A stretch of DNA of 64,000 nt from Bacillus sp. B15-48. Lineage in GTDB: Bacteria; Bacillota; Bacilli; Bacillales; Cytobacillaceae. Shown one piece after another: positions 23,540 through 32,373 of the stretch (position 1 is the stretch's first letter; every line of letters starts with the position of its first letter). A program made the position numbers and the translations under genes. The stretch lies in NCBI RefSeq assembly GCF_016879755.1, contig NZ_WOFU01000002.1:310001-374000 (forward strand), read 5' to 3'. The notes under the pieces are model-generated. The model made no database searches and was not told the origin of the DNA. It saw only the letters and a list, made by a program, of their open reading frames with translations.

Positions 23540-26500
23540 TTAAACAAGCTTTTGAACTTTATTATATCTCTCTTCCAATTGTTCAATCGGGAAATCAATG
23601 TTGATAGCGGAAAGAACACCGATATAATATTCCTCAACTTGTTCCACATAATCATCAATCATTTGCGAAAATGAACGGTGGAATACAGAAAAGTAATACT
23701 CTGTTAATTTTTCACTTTGCACTTGCAAATAAGCATCTGCAGGGGATTGTAAGAGCTTCTCCAGTTCTTCACTCATCGATTTTTTCTCATTTTTTTCAAA
23801 GAAAGCTTTTGGATTTTTAAACAACCCAAGTGTTTTTTTGAACATTTCCCTATCTAAATCTGTAAATGCTTCTTCAAAGTCGATTTCACCGAAATCATAA
23901 AGGTCCCAACTTGATAGCGCCAAGTCAACATTAATTTTTTTCAATTCATCCGAAAGGGACTTCTGATAATCATTTAGTGCCTTACTAATATAATTCTCGA
24001 TCCTTAATGTTGTTGCTCGTACTTCCTGAAGCAAATCATACCCCAAGCTTGCAATTAAATCATCCAAAGCTAACCGTAACGCCTTTTTTAAATCACGTCC
24101 ATCCTCTTTCAACAAAGCAGGATTAAAAGCTTCGCGGAAAAAGTCACTGAATCGGAGGAACACTCTTTGTTTAATATAGTAAACGAGCTCCTCTGTTTCT
24201 TGACTTAACTGGCGGATTAAGAAATCTGGTTGTTTATTCTTGATCAGACGGAGAATTGTATTCTTTTCTTCACTGAGTACTTTTAGTTTATTCTCTTTAT
24301 TCTCTTGTCCCTCTCTCGCAGAAATTAGCAACTTTTCTAAAACATGAAGCGATTGCTGCCATTTTGCTTCTGCAGAATCCATCGCGATTTTCATTAGTTC
24401 CCCAGAAATAAACGTATAAAATGCCTGTTCAAATCGTGGAAACCTCGAAGTATGAGCTTTTAACCCAGTTATTTTCTCTTGTAATGCTTCAAGACTCGAC
24501 ACTGGATACATATGCGGTTTTCGAATTCCATGTTGAACAAGCTGGTCTTCAACATATTGTAATACCGACTGCATTTCTTCCTCAGAATTTGCTAAATCGA
24601 TTGCATTAACAATAAAGAACATTTTATCTAGTTCAAAGGAATCTTTCACTCGACCAAGTTGAATAAGAAATTCACGGTCTGCTCTTGAAAATGCATGATT
24701 ATAATAAGTCACAAACAAAATAGCGTCAGAGTTTTTAATATAATCAAACGCAACATTCGTATGCCTTGCATTAATCGAATCGGCCCCTGGTGTATCAACA
24801 AGACTAATCCCTTTCCTCGTTAATTCACAATCATAATAAACCTCTATCCATTCAACAAAACATGACTTTTCCTCATCAGCAACATACCCTCGAAACGACT
24901 CCAAGTCTGTGATAAAGGACTGACCTAACCGCTCCTCAAACAAACCAAAACCTTTAGAAAATGCATGTAAAAAAGAATAATGAAGTTTTTCTGCTGCCCC
25001 CGAGTTTACTTTTCCTTCATGAATCGCCTTAATTGTTTCTTCCGCTTCATGTAAAGTAGCTATTTTAAGGTCGAAGACCTTTAATGATCTGTTTAATTCT
25101 TCAAGTAATTGATCATCACTTTTAACTTTGACAACCACTGTTCCATGAGGATGAATCTCATCTACTGGTTTAATTTTATTTATTGCAGCTGTCGTTGGGT
25201 TTGGTGAAACTGGGAGCAGTTTTTCTCCAATGAGCGCATTGGCAAATGAGGACTTGCCGGCACTAAAAGCACCAAATAACGCTACGGTAAATTGCTGGTT
25301 TTTTAGTCGTTCTGCCTTATCAATTAATTCCTTTGAAATCTTCTTTAAACCTGGAAGGGATGATACTTCCATAGCAGTCATTGATAATTTGTCTATCAAA
25401 CTAGCAACATCGAGCTTGTTCTTATCCCGGTCCTCTTCGCTTGTATACTGCTTCTCTGCTTTTTCAATATTTTGTTGTCGATTAACCGGAGATGCTTCCA
25501 CTAAATGTTGATCTGTACTAGAGACAATTTCTTCCTGAAATTGCGGAACAAATATTGAATGTGCTGTTTCCATATCAAAATCTAATTGATTGTCACTATA
25601 TAAAATATCAAACACGGATTCTTTCTTTGAAGCAAGCTCCTGTTGAGAAACAAGCAATTTCTCATATGCATCAACAAGGATATAAAGACGCTGCTCCTCT
25701 TCCAACACTTTCATCATCGCTCCATTTAGCGATGCTTGAACTTCCGTTACATATGTTTCTTTATAATGCTGTAACTGATTTCTTACTTGTCTTTTAAGGG
25801 CTTCAGCTACATCATTCGTATAATTAAGCACATAATCACCAGAAACAACTGCACCTGTTTTAATTATTTGTTTAAGCAATTCTTTTGAAAAAGCGGTTTC
25901 AAATGACTGAGCTTCTATTTGCAATTCATTATTTTGAATCCCATTCTCCTTCAAGGTTTTAAGGAGAAATTCTTTTAAATGCCAATCCAATTGTGCTTGA
26001 ACAACCTCCGTAAGTTCTTGATAAAATTGCTCAAGGCGTTTCTCCCGCTCTTGTTCCGTTTTTTGTTTTGCAAAAAACAAACCAAATTTAAATTCAGGTT
26101 GCATTGCTTTAAGGTAAGATTCTGCCAGCTCGCGTATTTTAAATGGCATTAAATAGGCACTTTTTAAAATGCTCTCTAGTTCTGTAATAAATTGGTCAGC
26201 AGCCTTCTTTTCTTTGCTTTCAATCTCTACTTTTTTGTTCTTTAGTTGCATGTATTTCTCCTGAAGGGAAGCCCATTCAGTTTTAGGTACGGATTCTAAA
26301 GTTTGAGATAACAACGCTGCTTGCTCCCCATAATGTTCACTTAAAAGATTTATGTGATCTTCAGAAACTTTAACAAGGGAGTTATACACAGATTCAGGAA
26401 GCATTTGTTCACGGTCATTTACCCTTTCTTGAAGAAATTGTTGAAGTTCATCAAATTGGTTATATGGATGCTCCACTTTTTTCAATGAGGTATAAAAAAT

Positions 26501-27202
26501 CCCTTTAGGACGTACTCCCCATGCTGCAAACGAGTTAGCAACACTTTGTTGAAATTCATCAAAACTTAATTCGTCAACCCGGTGCTTATCAATCATATTA
26601 ACGACAAGATAAAGCTCTTTTCCTGCCTCCGTAAGTTCTTTCGTAAACAAAAAATTCAACTCTGACTGTACATGGTTATAGTCCATAACATATAAAACGA
26701 GGTCAGCAAGGTGTAGAGCTGATTCTGTAGCAATTCGATGCGCATCAACAGCTGAATCAATCCCAGGTGTATCCATAATAACGACTTCAGAAAGAAGTCC
26801 AGAGCCCTTGTGACTGATTTCAAGTGACTCAATTTGATCTCCATCTTTACAAAAACTTTTCACTGCCTCATAATCATAGGGCGCAGGATAGAGCCTAGGA
26901 TTCCCTTTTTTGAAAAATACGCGTGCATACTCTTCTCCGGTTTTAACCTTTACTAAATTAGCGCTAGTCGGAATCGGACTAGAAGGGAGGATATCCTCGC
27001 CAATTAAACGATTAATCATACTTGATTTTCCAGCAGAGAAGTGACCGCAAAAAGCGATCGCAAATTCCTTTTCCAACGTCTTTCTGCCCAGTTCCTGCGA
27101 CTTTCCTGCGGCCTCCATATCTTCATGTTGCTTAAACAATTTGTTAAGTTTCATAATCTTTCCAAGCAATTGATAATCCTTTTGTGCGACTAACTGACTC
27201 AT
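23540..27202 (-). CDS. dynA: Dynamin-like GTPase with two fused dynamin modules (DynA)
   Basis: At 1220 residues this is a tandem fusion of two bacterial dynamins. Module 1 has P-loop GHFSAGKSSMINRL near residue 53 and DTPGID; module 2 has P-loop GAFSAGKSSFANAL near residue 650 and DTPGAD. Each GTPase head is followed by long coiled-coil stalk helices, and each module has a putative membrane-binding paddle. B. subtilis DynA (YpbR, 1193 residues) tethers and fuses membranes and protects against membrane stress and phage. The region near residue 560 (STDQHLVEASPVNRQQNIEK) is a linker. The gene precedes ypcP and follows ypbQ, as in B. subtilis. Confidence 0.95.
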   Translation of the reverse strand: MSQLVAQKDYQLLGKIMKLNKLFKQHEDMEAAGKSQELGRKTLEKEFAIAFCGHFSAGKSSMINRLIGEDILPSSPIPTSANLVKVKTGEEYARVFFKKGNPRLYPAPYDYEAVKSFCKDGDQIESLEISHKGSGLLSEVVIMDTPGIDSAVDAHRIATESALHLADLVLYVMDYNHVQSELNFLFTKELTEAGKELYLVVNMIDKHRVDELSFDEFQQSVANSFAAWGVRPKGIFYTSLKKVEHPYNQFDELQQFLQERVNDREQMLPESVYNSLVKVSEDHINLLSEHYGEQAALLSQTLESVPKTEWASLQEKYMQLKNKKVEIESKEKKAADQFITELESILKSAYLMPFKIRELAESYLKAMQPEFKFGLFFAKQKTEQEREKRLEQFYQELTEVVQAQLDWHLKEFLLKTLKENGIQNNELQIEAQSFETAFSKELLKQIIKTGAVVSGDYVLNYTNDVAEALKRQVRNQLQHYKETYVTEVQASLNGAMMKVLEEEQRLYILVDAYEKLLVSQQELASKKESVFDILYSDNQLDFDMETAHSIFVPQFQEEIVSSTDQHLVEASPVNRQQNIEKAEKQYTSEEDRDKNKLDVASLIDKLSMTAMEVSSLPGLKKISKELIDKAERLKNQQFTVALFGAFSAGKSSFANALIGEKLLPVSPNPTTAAINKIKPVDEIHPHGTVVVKVKSDDQLLEELNRSLKVFDLKIATLHEAEETIKAIHEGKVNSGAAEKLHYSFLHAFSKGFGLFEERLGQSFITDLESFRGYVADEEKSCFVEWIEVYYDCELTRKGISLVDTPGADSINARHTNVAFDYIKNSDAILFVTYYNHAFSRADREFLIQLGRVKDSFELDKMFFIVNAIDLANSEEEMQSVLQYVEDQLVQHGIRKPHMYPVSSLEALQEKITGLKAHTSRFPRFEQAFYTFISGELMKIAMDSAEAKWQQSLHVLEKLLISAREGQENKENKLKVLSEEKNTILRLIKNKQPDFLIRQLSQETEELVYYIKQRVFLRFSDFFREAFNPALLKEDGRDLKKALRLALDDLIASLGYDLLQEVRATTLRIENYISKALNDYQKSLSDELKKINVDLALSSWDLYDFGEIDFEEAFTDLDREMFKKTLGLFKNPKAFFEKNEKKSMSEELEKLLQSPADAYLQVQSEKLTEYYFSVFHRSFSQMIDDYVEQVEEYYIGVLSAINIDFPIEQLEERYNKVQKLV

Positions 27203-27298
27203 AATTTAAACCCCTTGTGACAATTTTGTGAACACCACTTTCATTTTAAATGATTTTTCACTATATTCCCACTTTAAGTTATTATTTTTTTATAAAAA

Positions 27299-27325
27299 TA
27301 AAAAACCCCGGTTCTCCCCGGAGTT
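27299..27325 (-). terminator. Terminator after the 28-residue peptide gene
   Basis: On the minus strand AACTCCGG pairs with CCGGGGTT around GGAGAA and runs into TTTTT. It closes the small transcription unit at 27345-27483. Confidence 0.85.
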
Positions 27326-27344
27326 AAAGGAATAATGCATTTTA

Positions 27345-27431
27345 TTATTGGGTTTTCAATACATGATCTAAAACATATTTCATTACACCTGAATACACAA
27401 CCACGGTAGTTAAAACAAATAATGAGGTCAT
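27345..27431 (-). CDS. 28-residue hydrophobic peptide with its own promoter and terminator
   Basis: The peptide starts MTSLFVLTTVVVYSG and ends MKYVLDHVLKTQ: one membrane-length hydrophobic stretch and a short amphipathic tail. GGGTGGTGG lies before the ATG, a -35/-10 pair 17 bases apart lies just upstream, and a terminator follows 20 bases after the stop. A complete unit of this kind between ypbQ and dynA suggests a real small membrane protein. I know no homologue. Function unknown. Confidence 0.6.
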   Translation of the reverse strand: MTSLFVLTTVVVYSGVMKYVLDHVLKTQ

Positions 27432-27454
27432 CTTCAACCACCACCCTAGGAAAT

Positions 27455-27483
27455 GGTATAATCTAATTGAGAATAAATTTCAA
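27455..27483 (-). promoter_or_regulatory. Promoter of the 28-residue peptide gene
   Basis: TTGAAA and TATACC are separated by exactly 17 bases on the minus strand. The expected start falls just before the GGGTGGTGG ribosome site. Confidence 0.6.
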
Positions 27484-27529
27484 TATCATCATTATTGTAG
27501 CATGATTGGTGCCTAGCTTCAACGAATGC

Positions 27530-28102
27530 TTAAGAATTGTCATACTTATTTAACAAATGCGGAAGAAAACGACGATTCCCTTGAAATACAGATTGATAAC
27601 TCGTCCATTTTTCTAAAGCCCTTTCCTCAGCCGGTATTCGAACTGACAATATACATATGTTCAAAAAAGAAAAAATAGCTGCTGTTATCCATGCATTAAA
27701 CATTAAAGGAATAATAATTATTTCTAAAGTAACGACTAAATAATTAGGGTGCTTGATGAATCGATAAGGGCCCTTCTTCGTAATCTTCGCATTTGGAACA
27801 ACAATAATTTTCGTATTCCAATATGGGCCAAGGGAGATAATTGCCCATCCTCGTATTATTTGGGTAAACAAGAATAGGAGCAATAAACCAGGCCAAAGAT
27901 TAGATACTTGTTTATTTAAAATAACTACTTCTGCAATTGTCGCTAAAATAAATGCTGTATGAATCATGACCATCCAAGGGTAGTGACCCATTCCACATTC
28001 AATCGCTCCATTTTGCTTCTGTTTTTCTTCATTTTTTTTCGCTATTCTTAATTCAGTCAGTCTTTGTAGGATGATCATGCTAATAAATATTGTAAAGACC
28101 AC
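27530..28102 (-). CDS. ypbQ: Isoprenylcysteine methyltransferase-like O-methyltransferase (BpsB/YpbQ)
   Basis: A 190-residue integral membrane protein with about four or five helices and the conserved ICMT-type C-terminal motif GPYRFIKHPNYLVVTLEI and RIPAEERALEKW, which binds SAM. In B. subtilis the homologue BpsB O-methylates alkylpyrones made by BpsA. Here the GTG start lies one base after the bcsA stop, and the ribosome site AGGTGGG is inside bcsA, so the two are tightly coupled. The operon order bcsA-ypbQ matches B. subtilis. Confidence 0.9.
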   Translation of the reverse strand: MVFTIFISMIILQRLTELRIAKKNEEKQKQNGAIECGMGHYPWMVMIHTAFILATIAEVVILNKQVSNLWPGLLLLFLFTQIIRGWAIISLGPYWNTKIIVVPNAKITKKGPYRFIKHPNYLVVTLEIIIIPLMFNAWITAAIFSFLNICILSVRIPAEERALEKWTSYQSVFQGNRRFLPHLLNKYDNS

Positions 28103-28103
28103 C

Positions 28104-29189
28104 TCAATCCCACCTCATTAGAAGCAATTCTGAACTAAACCCAGGTCCCAAAGCAACGGCCAACCCTAGTTCTCCATTGTTTGCTATCTCCATAAACCGT
28201 TTAAGTACAAACAAAATCGTCACAGAAGACATATTCCCATAATTTTTCAAAACGCGAAGTGATACATCTGTCATATCGTCAGCAAGATTAAGTGCTTTCG
28301 AATAGGCTTCTAGAACTTTTTTCCCTCCTGGATGAGCAATGAAGTGATGGATGTCACTCATCGTTACGTTACAACTTTCTAAAAACTGCAAAACATTCGG
28401 CTCTAACCATTGTTCTATAATGGTAGGAATGCTTCGAGAAAAAACAACATGCAAACCTTTCTCTTTTAATTCCCACCCCATTACATCTAACGAGTCTTTC
28501 ATTAAAGTCGAATGGGTAGACATTATTTTAGGAACTGCTGGTCTTTTATTGTATATTTGATAGTTTGACGCGTCTCCGCAAACAAGCGCACAGGCAGCTC
28601 CATCAGCAAATAAAGAAGTGCCTACAAAATTACTTTTTGAATAATCATCTTTTTGAAACGTTAAACTGCAAAGTTCAATTGACAGAACCAGAACCTTGGA
28701 ATTTGGAAAAGCAAGACAGTACTCATAGGCTCTAGATAAACCTGAAGCTCCACCTGCACACCCTAAGCCCCAAATTGGTATACGTTTAGTATGAGGAGAA
28801 AACGGGAGTATATTCATGATCCTCGCTTCTATACTAGGTGTCAAAATACCTGTGCTTGTAATCGCAATAATCGCGTCGATTTCATCATACGGAACTTTTT
28901 CAACTAGGAAAGTGTCGCTGGAAAGACAATTCTCAATCGCTTCTTTCCCCAGTTGTACAGCACATTGAATAAACGCATCATTTTTCTCTTGAAATGTATG
29001 GTCATTTTTATACCAATTTAAACTTTTTGCAAAATGACGTTTCTCAATTTGACCATTTTCAAATACAGGTAGTAAACGCTCGATATGATTAGATGATTCA
29101 GCAAAAAGATTCTCTGCAAATTCCTTCACTTCATTTTGATTAACGGAAAATGGCGGTATAGCCTCAGCTACTGAAAGAATAACGGGCAT
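28104..29189 (-). CDS. bcsA: Type III polyketide synthase (BpsA, chalcone-synthase-like)
   Basis: Condenses long-chain acyl-CoA with malonyl-CoA units; the B. subtilis enzyme BpsA makes triketide alkylpyrones. The catalytic triad of the thiolase fold is complete: C144 (GLGCAGGASG), H286 (HFIAHPGGKKV) and N319 (NYGNMSSVT). The C-terminal GLAVALGPGFSSELLLMRW is the family's GFGPG-like closing motif. At 361 residues it matches B. subtilis BpsA (365). Pyrones may be membrane-associated redox-active lipids; their role is unknown. It is the first gene of a two-gene operon with ypbQ. Confidence 0.94.
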   Translation of the reverse strand: MPVILSVAEAIPPFSVNQNEVKEFAENLFAESSNHIERLLPVFENGQIEKRHFAKSLNWYKNDHTFQEKNDAFIQCAVQLGKEAIENCLSSDTFLVEKVPYDEIDAIIAITSTGILTPSIEARIMNILPFSPHTKRIPIWGLGCAGGASGLSRAYEYCLAFPNSKVLVLSIELCSLTFQKDDYSKSNFVGTSLFADGAACALVCGDASNYQIYNKRPAVPKIMSTHSTLMKDSLDVMGWELKEKGLHVVFSRSIPTIIEQWLEPNVLQFLESCNVTMSDIHHFIAHPGGKKVLEAYSKALNLADDMTDVSLRVLKNYGNMSSVTILFVLKRFMEIANNGELGLAVALGPGFSSELLLMRWD

Positions 29190-29267
29190 CTCCTTTCACT
29201 CTCCTCCCTATTATATAAGGTTAGATTTTCCAATTATCTAAAGGGTATGTATTTATTTTTCATTCTA

Positions 29268-29298
29268 AAAAAAATAGCTTTCCTATGAATAGGAAAGC
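29268..29298 (-). terminator. Terminator at the end of the interrupted zinc-ribbon gene
   Basis: GCTTTCCTA and TAGGAAAGC pair across four bases and are followed on the minus strand by eight Ts with one A before them. The stop of the extended reading frame lies inside the stem. Confidence 0.85.
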
Positions 29299-29549
29299 CG
29301 AACGTTTTGAAGGAGTTGTTGTGCTCTATCATTATATCGAATATTTCTTGATAAAGCAGGTAAAAATCTTTTCCAGTTTAATAAATTTCGCTTTATGCAT
29401 TCGATATGAAAGGTACTCTACGCTTTATTTCTATTAGATTGACTCTGCACTTCAATCCAAATTTTATTTACCGCCAAAGTACCACATCTCCGACAAGTTT
29501 GTATCTGACTATACAAACTTCTGCATCGCTCACAATAATATTTCTGCAT
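29283..29549 (-). pseudogene. Zinc-ribbon protein gene interrupted by an in-frame TAG
   Basis: From ATG 29549 the frame reads MQKYYCERCRSLYSQIQ and then CRRCGTLAVNKIWIEV, with two CxxC pairs (C6/C9, C19/C22) as in a zinc ribbon. A TAG stop occurs at codon 44 (29418-29420). The same frame then continues for 44 sense codons of protein-like sequence (RNLLNWKRFLPALSRNIRY, DRAQQLLQNVRLSYS) and stops inside the terminator stem, where a real gene end would be expected. The simplest reading is an 88-residue gene with a recent nonsense mutation. A functional 43-residue zinc ribbon is the alternative. The ribosome site is modest (GGATGTG). Family not identified. Confidence 0.6.
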
Positions 29550-29720
29550 CAAATTCACATCCAACTAAAGCTTTTTTAATTTAGTGTATGCATTTCATTC
29601 AGAAATGGTGACCAAAAAAAATAGGAATATTGGTTATTAGGCTAAGGGTAAATTTTATTATAAATATTTTGTCAATGTTTCAAATCACATCTAGCCAGAG
29701 GTTCCCTAAAAGTTCATTTA

Positions 29721-29841
29721 TTCACAATCAATTGTTCACATTATCTTCACAATTAAATGTTTCCTATTGTGATAAAAATCACCGTTGTATTAATTTTACA
29801 CTATTACAATAGTAAAAAGTAAATAATGAACAATTTGTGAA
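29721..29841 (+). promoter_or_regulatory. Cluster of TTCACA/TGTGAA motifs upstream of the ba3 oxidase operon
   Basis: TTCACAAT at 29721 and 29746, TTCACATT at 29735 and TTTGTGAA at 29834 resemble the TTTGTGAAT-type sites described for the B. subtilis ResD response regulator. They flank the Crp/Fnr-type dyad. ResD control of the oxidase genes is an inference. The 382 bases between the zinc-ribbon ORF and the oxidase operon hold no gene. Confidence 0.4.
29768..29810 (+). promoter_or_regulatory. Crp/Fnr-type box and -10 of the ba3 oxidase operon
   Basis: TGTGA-TAAAAA-TCACC (29768-29783) is followed 21 bases later by TACAAT (29805-29810). The dyad centre lies about 41.5 bases before the expected start near 29817, the class II activation position. 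The same spacing is seen at 33309 and 45110. Confidence 0.7.
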
Positions 29842-29931
29842 CTGTTTAAAAGCATCTGGAAATTCCCTGTCCGTTTTGTATGATGGAAGTGAAATTATTC
29901 CTATTTAAATATTCTGAAAGGAGTGATCAAT

Positions 29932-30081
29932 ATGGTTCAACCAGAACTTAGTAAAAAAACGAGGACCAAAGTCGAAGATCAAAATTCATTAAAGGGAACA
30001 TTAGCTTCTGTTTTCTTGCTAGGCTTTTTTCTAATCGTCACATGGGTTGGCGTATTTATATTATTTTTAAATCGTTTTTAA
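29932..30081 (+). CDS. Cytochrome c oxidase subunit IIa (ba3 type)
   Basis: A 49-residue single-pass membrane protein. A charged N-terminal part (KKTRTKVEDQNSLKG) is followed by one helix (TLASVFLLGFFLIVTWVGVFILF) and a very short tail. It precedes subunits II and I, the order of ba3-type oxidases, in which subunit IIa completes the missing second helix of subunit II. AAAGGAGTGATC precedes the ATG. Identification rests on size, topology and operon position. Confidence 0.82.
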   Translation: MVQPELSKKTRTKVEDQNSLKGTLASVFLLGFFLIVTWVGVFILFLNRF

Positions 30082-30103
30082 ATAGGAATAGGGAGGAACT
30101 ATT

Positions 30104-30583
30104 ATGCATTTTCATAAGTTGGAAAAAATTTGGCTCATTTTCGGAGTAGCTACCCTGCTTGTTTTCCTTTCTGTCATTGGTGTAAGCGCATTCTATCTAG
30201 GAAATCAACCACCAAGTTGTTTAGCTACGATAAATCCAGATAATGTAGATGCTCAAGCTCCATTTGATCAACCAGGACTTAAAAAGGTGGAGGGCAAAGA
30301 GTGGGATTACGAACTCGTATTTGTCGCATCAGCTTTTAATTATACTCCGGGAGAGGTTGAAGTTCCTCTCGGCGCTAAAGTAAAGGTGATTGCAACAACA
30401 AAAGACGTTATTCATGGGTTCTCTGTTGCGGGAACGAATATAAACATGATGCTAGAGCCTGGTTATATTTCTGAGTACGAAACAACATTTGATACAGTCG
30501 GTGAGTATTTAATTGTTTGTAATGAATACTGTGGTATTGGACATCATTTGATGACGTCAATGATTAAGGTGGTGGAAGCATGA
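30104..30583 (+). CDS. cbaB: ba3-type cytochrome c oxidase subunit II (CuA protein)
   Basis: A 159-residue protein with one N-terminal membrane helix (about residues 8-31) and an external cupredoxin domain. The CuA ligands are in IHGFSVAG (His) and CNEYCGIGHHLM (two Cys, Glu carbonyl, His, Met), so the binuclear copper site that takes electrons from cytochrome c is intact. It lacks the second helix of A-type subunit II, a mark of the ba3 family. Its stop overlaps the start of subunit I by four bases. The symbol follows the cba genes of Geobacillus. Confidence 0.93.
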   Translation: MHFHKLEKIWLIFGVATLLVFLSVIGVSAFYLGNQPPSCLATINPDNVDAQAPFDQPGLKKVEGKEWDYELVFVASAFNYTPGEVEVPLGAKVKVIATTKDVIHGFSVAGTNINMMLEPGYISEYETTFDTVGEYLIVCNEYCGIGHHLMTSMIKVVEA

Positions 30584-32235
30584 GCACGATAGCTGAAAAA
30601 ATAAAAATAGACCGTCTGGATGCAAAATTGGGCATGGTCCACTTTTATGTCGCTTTTATTTCCTTAGCAATTGGTGGCTTAGCAGGATTACTGCAAGTTT
30701 TAGTTCGTTCAGGTAAATTTGTTCTTCCTGCTGGAATTGGTTATTATCAAATTCTTACTATACATGGTGTTGTTCTTGCTCTCGTTATGACAACATTTTT
30801 CATCATGGGATTCCAACTGATGGCCGTTAGTCGTACAGCTGGGACATTAACGAAAAAACAGCGTGTAACCGCGTGGATTGGTTTTTGGTTGATGTTGCTT
30901 GGAACCATAATGGCTTCTACAATGATTTTATTAAACGAGGCTACAGTGCTTTATACGTTTTATGCACCACTTCAAGCACATGCTCTCTTTTATATTGGAC
31001 TCACGCTCGTAGTTGCCGGTAGTTGGTTCGGTAGCGCTGCCATTATTATGGCGTATGCAGCTTGGAGAAAAAATAATCCCGGACAACCAAGCCCGTTACT
31101 AACATTTATGGCCCTTGTTAATACGCTCATGTGGATTGTCGCAACGATTGGAGTTGCCGTAACAGTTCTCTTTCAGTTACTCCCGTGGTCACTAGGGCTT
31201 GTCGAACGAGTTGACGTTGCGATTAGTAGAACTTTATTCTGGTATTTCGGACATCCACTAGTATATTTCTGGTTGTTGCCTGCTTATATGTGTTGGTATG
31301 TTATTATTCCAAAAATTATTGGTGGGAAAATCTTCTCAGATTCATTAGCTCGGCTTTCATTTATTTTATTCTTATTGTTTTCAATACCGGTTGGACTTCA
31401 CCATCAATTACTAGAACCAGGTATCGATCCAGCTTGGAAATTTTTACAGGTATTTTTAACATTTTTAGTTATTATTCCATCATTAATGACCGCGTTTTCA
31501 CTTTTCGCGACTTTTGAATCATACGGACGTAGTAAAGGTGCTACTGGCCTATTCGGCTGGTTTAAAAAGCTGCCATGGGCCGATGCTCGTTTCGTCGTGC
31601 CATTCATCGGAATGTTAAGTTTCATTCCTGCAGGTGCTGGTGGAATTGTCAATGCTTCCCATCAAATGAACCAAGTAGTCCATAATACAATTTGGGTAAC
31701 AGGACATTTCCATTTAACACTTGCCACTGCAGTTATCTTAACTTTCTTTGGCATTAGCTACTGGCTAATCCCACATTTAACTGGCAGAACATTTACTAAA
31801 GCAATGAATAAACTGGCCATAATTCAGGGGGTTTTTTGGGCAATTGGGATGACATTTATGTCTGGGGCAATGCATGGAGCTGGATTGCTAGGCGCACCAC
31901 GCCGTTCTTCTTTCTCAGAGTATGGTGGTGCAGCACAAGCAGCTGAATGGATTCCTTATCAAGTTGCCCAAGCTGTTGGCGGATCTATTCTTTTCATCGG
32001 CATTATCCTTGTACTCTATATTTTTATTAATCTTGCTTTTTTTGCTCCAAAAGGAGAAACGGAATTCCCAGTTGGAGAAACAGCTAACGAAACCGAAAAA
32101 GCCCCGATGGTATTAGAAAATTGGAAGCTCTGGCTCGGACTTGTGGCTCTTCTCATCTTGTTTGCTTATACGATCCCAATGGTTGATTTAATCCAAAATG
32201 CTCCTATTGGCTCTAAAGGATATAAATTATGGTAG
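30580..32235 (+). CDS. cbaA: ba3-type cytochrome c oxidase subunit I
   Basis: A 551-residue haem-copper oxidase with about 13 helices. The low-spin haem ligand region is ILTIHGVVLALVM. The CuB histidine and cross-linked tyrosine are in GHPLVYFWLLPAY, the CuB pair in VGLHHQLLEPGID, and the haem a3 and low-spin ligands in TGHFHLTLATAV. The HPxVY tyrosine shows it is a true oxygen reductase and not a nitric oxide reductase. The sequence is closest in style to Thermus ba3 and Geobacillus b(o/a)3 enzymes, which have high oxygen affinity and one proton channel. It ends the operon. Confidence 0.94.
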   Translation: MSTIAEKIKIDRLDAKLGMVHFYVAFISLAIGGLAGLLQVLVRSGKFVLPAGIGYYQILTIHGVVLALVMTTFFIMGFQLMAVSRTAGTLTKKQRVTAWIGFWLMLLGTIMASTMILLNEATVLYTFYAPLQAHALFYIGLTLVVAGSWFGSAAIIMAYAAWRKNNPGQPSPLLTFMALVNTLMWIVATIGVAVTVLFQLLPWSLGLVERVDVAISRTLFWYFGHPLVYFWLLPAYMCWYVIIPKIIGGKIFSDSLARLSFILFLLFSIPVGLHHQLLEPGIDPAWKFLQVFLTFLVIIPSLMTAFSLFATFESYGRSKGATGLFGWFKKLPWADARFVVPFIGMLSFIPAGAGGIVNASHQMNQVVHNTIWVTGHFHLTLATAVILTFFGISYWLIPHLTGRTFTKAMNKLAIIQGVFWAIGMTFMSGAMHGAGLLGAPRRSSFSEYGGAAQAAEWIPYQVAQAVGGSILFIGIILVLYIFINLAFFAPKGETEFPVGETANETEKAPMVLENWKLWLGLVALLILFAYTIPMVDLIQNAPIGSKGYKLW

Positions 32236-32324
32236 GAAAAGCAATCCAGGAACTTTTTAAATTGTTTTAAATGAACGAAACATGTTCGTTAATCAGAATT
32301 GAAAACTTGTAAAGTTTCCAACGC

Positions 32325-32373
32325 GAAAAAACTGGAGCAGTCTATTTTGATAGAGCGCTCCAGTTATTTTTTT
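32325..32373. terminator. Bidirectional terminator between the oxidase operon and an EamA gene
   Basis: AACTGGAGC and GCTCCAGTT pair, with inner pairing between TCTAT and ATAGA. T runs are present on both strands (ATTTTTTT and TTTTTTCG). Confidence 0.88.

Noticed and set aside
29341-29420. Separate small ORF starting at the ATG near 29400 (minus strand)
   Set aside because: A 22-codon frame from that ATG has no ribosome site; the better explanation is the in-frame continuation of the zinc-ribbon ORF.
30580-32235. Possibility that the haem-copper enzyme is a nitric oxide reductase
   Set aside because: The cross-linked tyrosine motif HPLVY and the oxidase-type HH pair are present, and NOR-type glutamates in place of them are not; it is a ba3-type oxygen reductase, though side activity on NO cannot be excluded.
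32274-32290. AACGAA-N5-TTCGTT dyad after the oxidase operon as a LexA box
   Set aside because: The arms are one base too close for the 14-base SOS operator, and the site is downstream of both convergent genes, not in a promoter.
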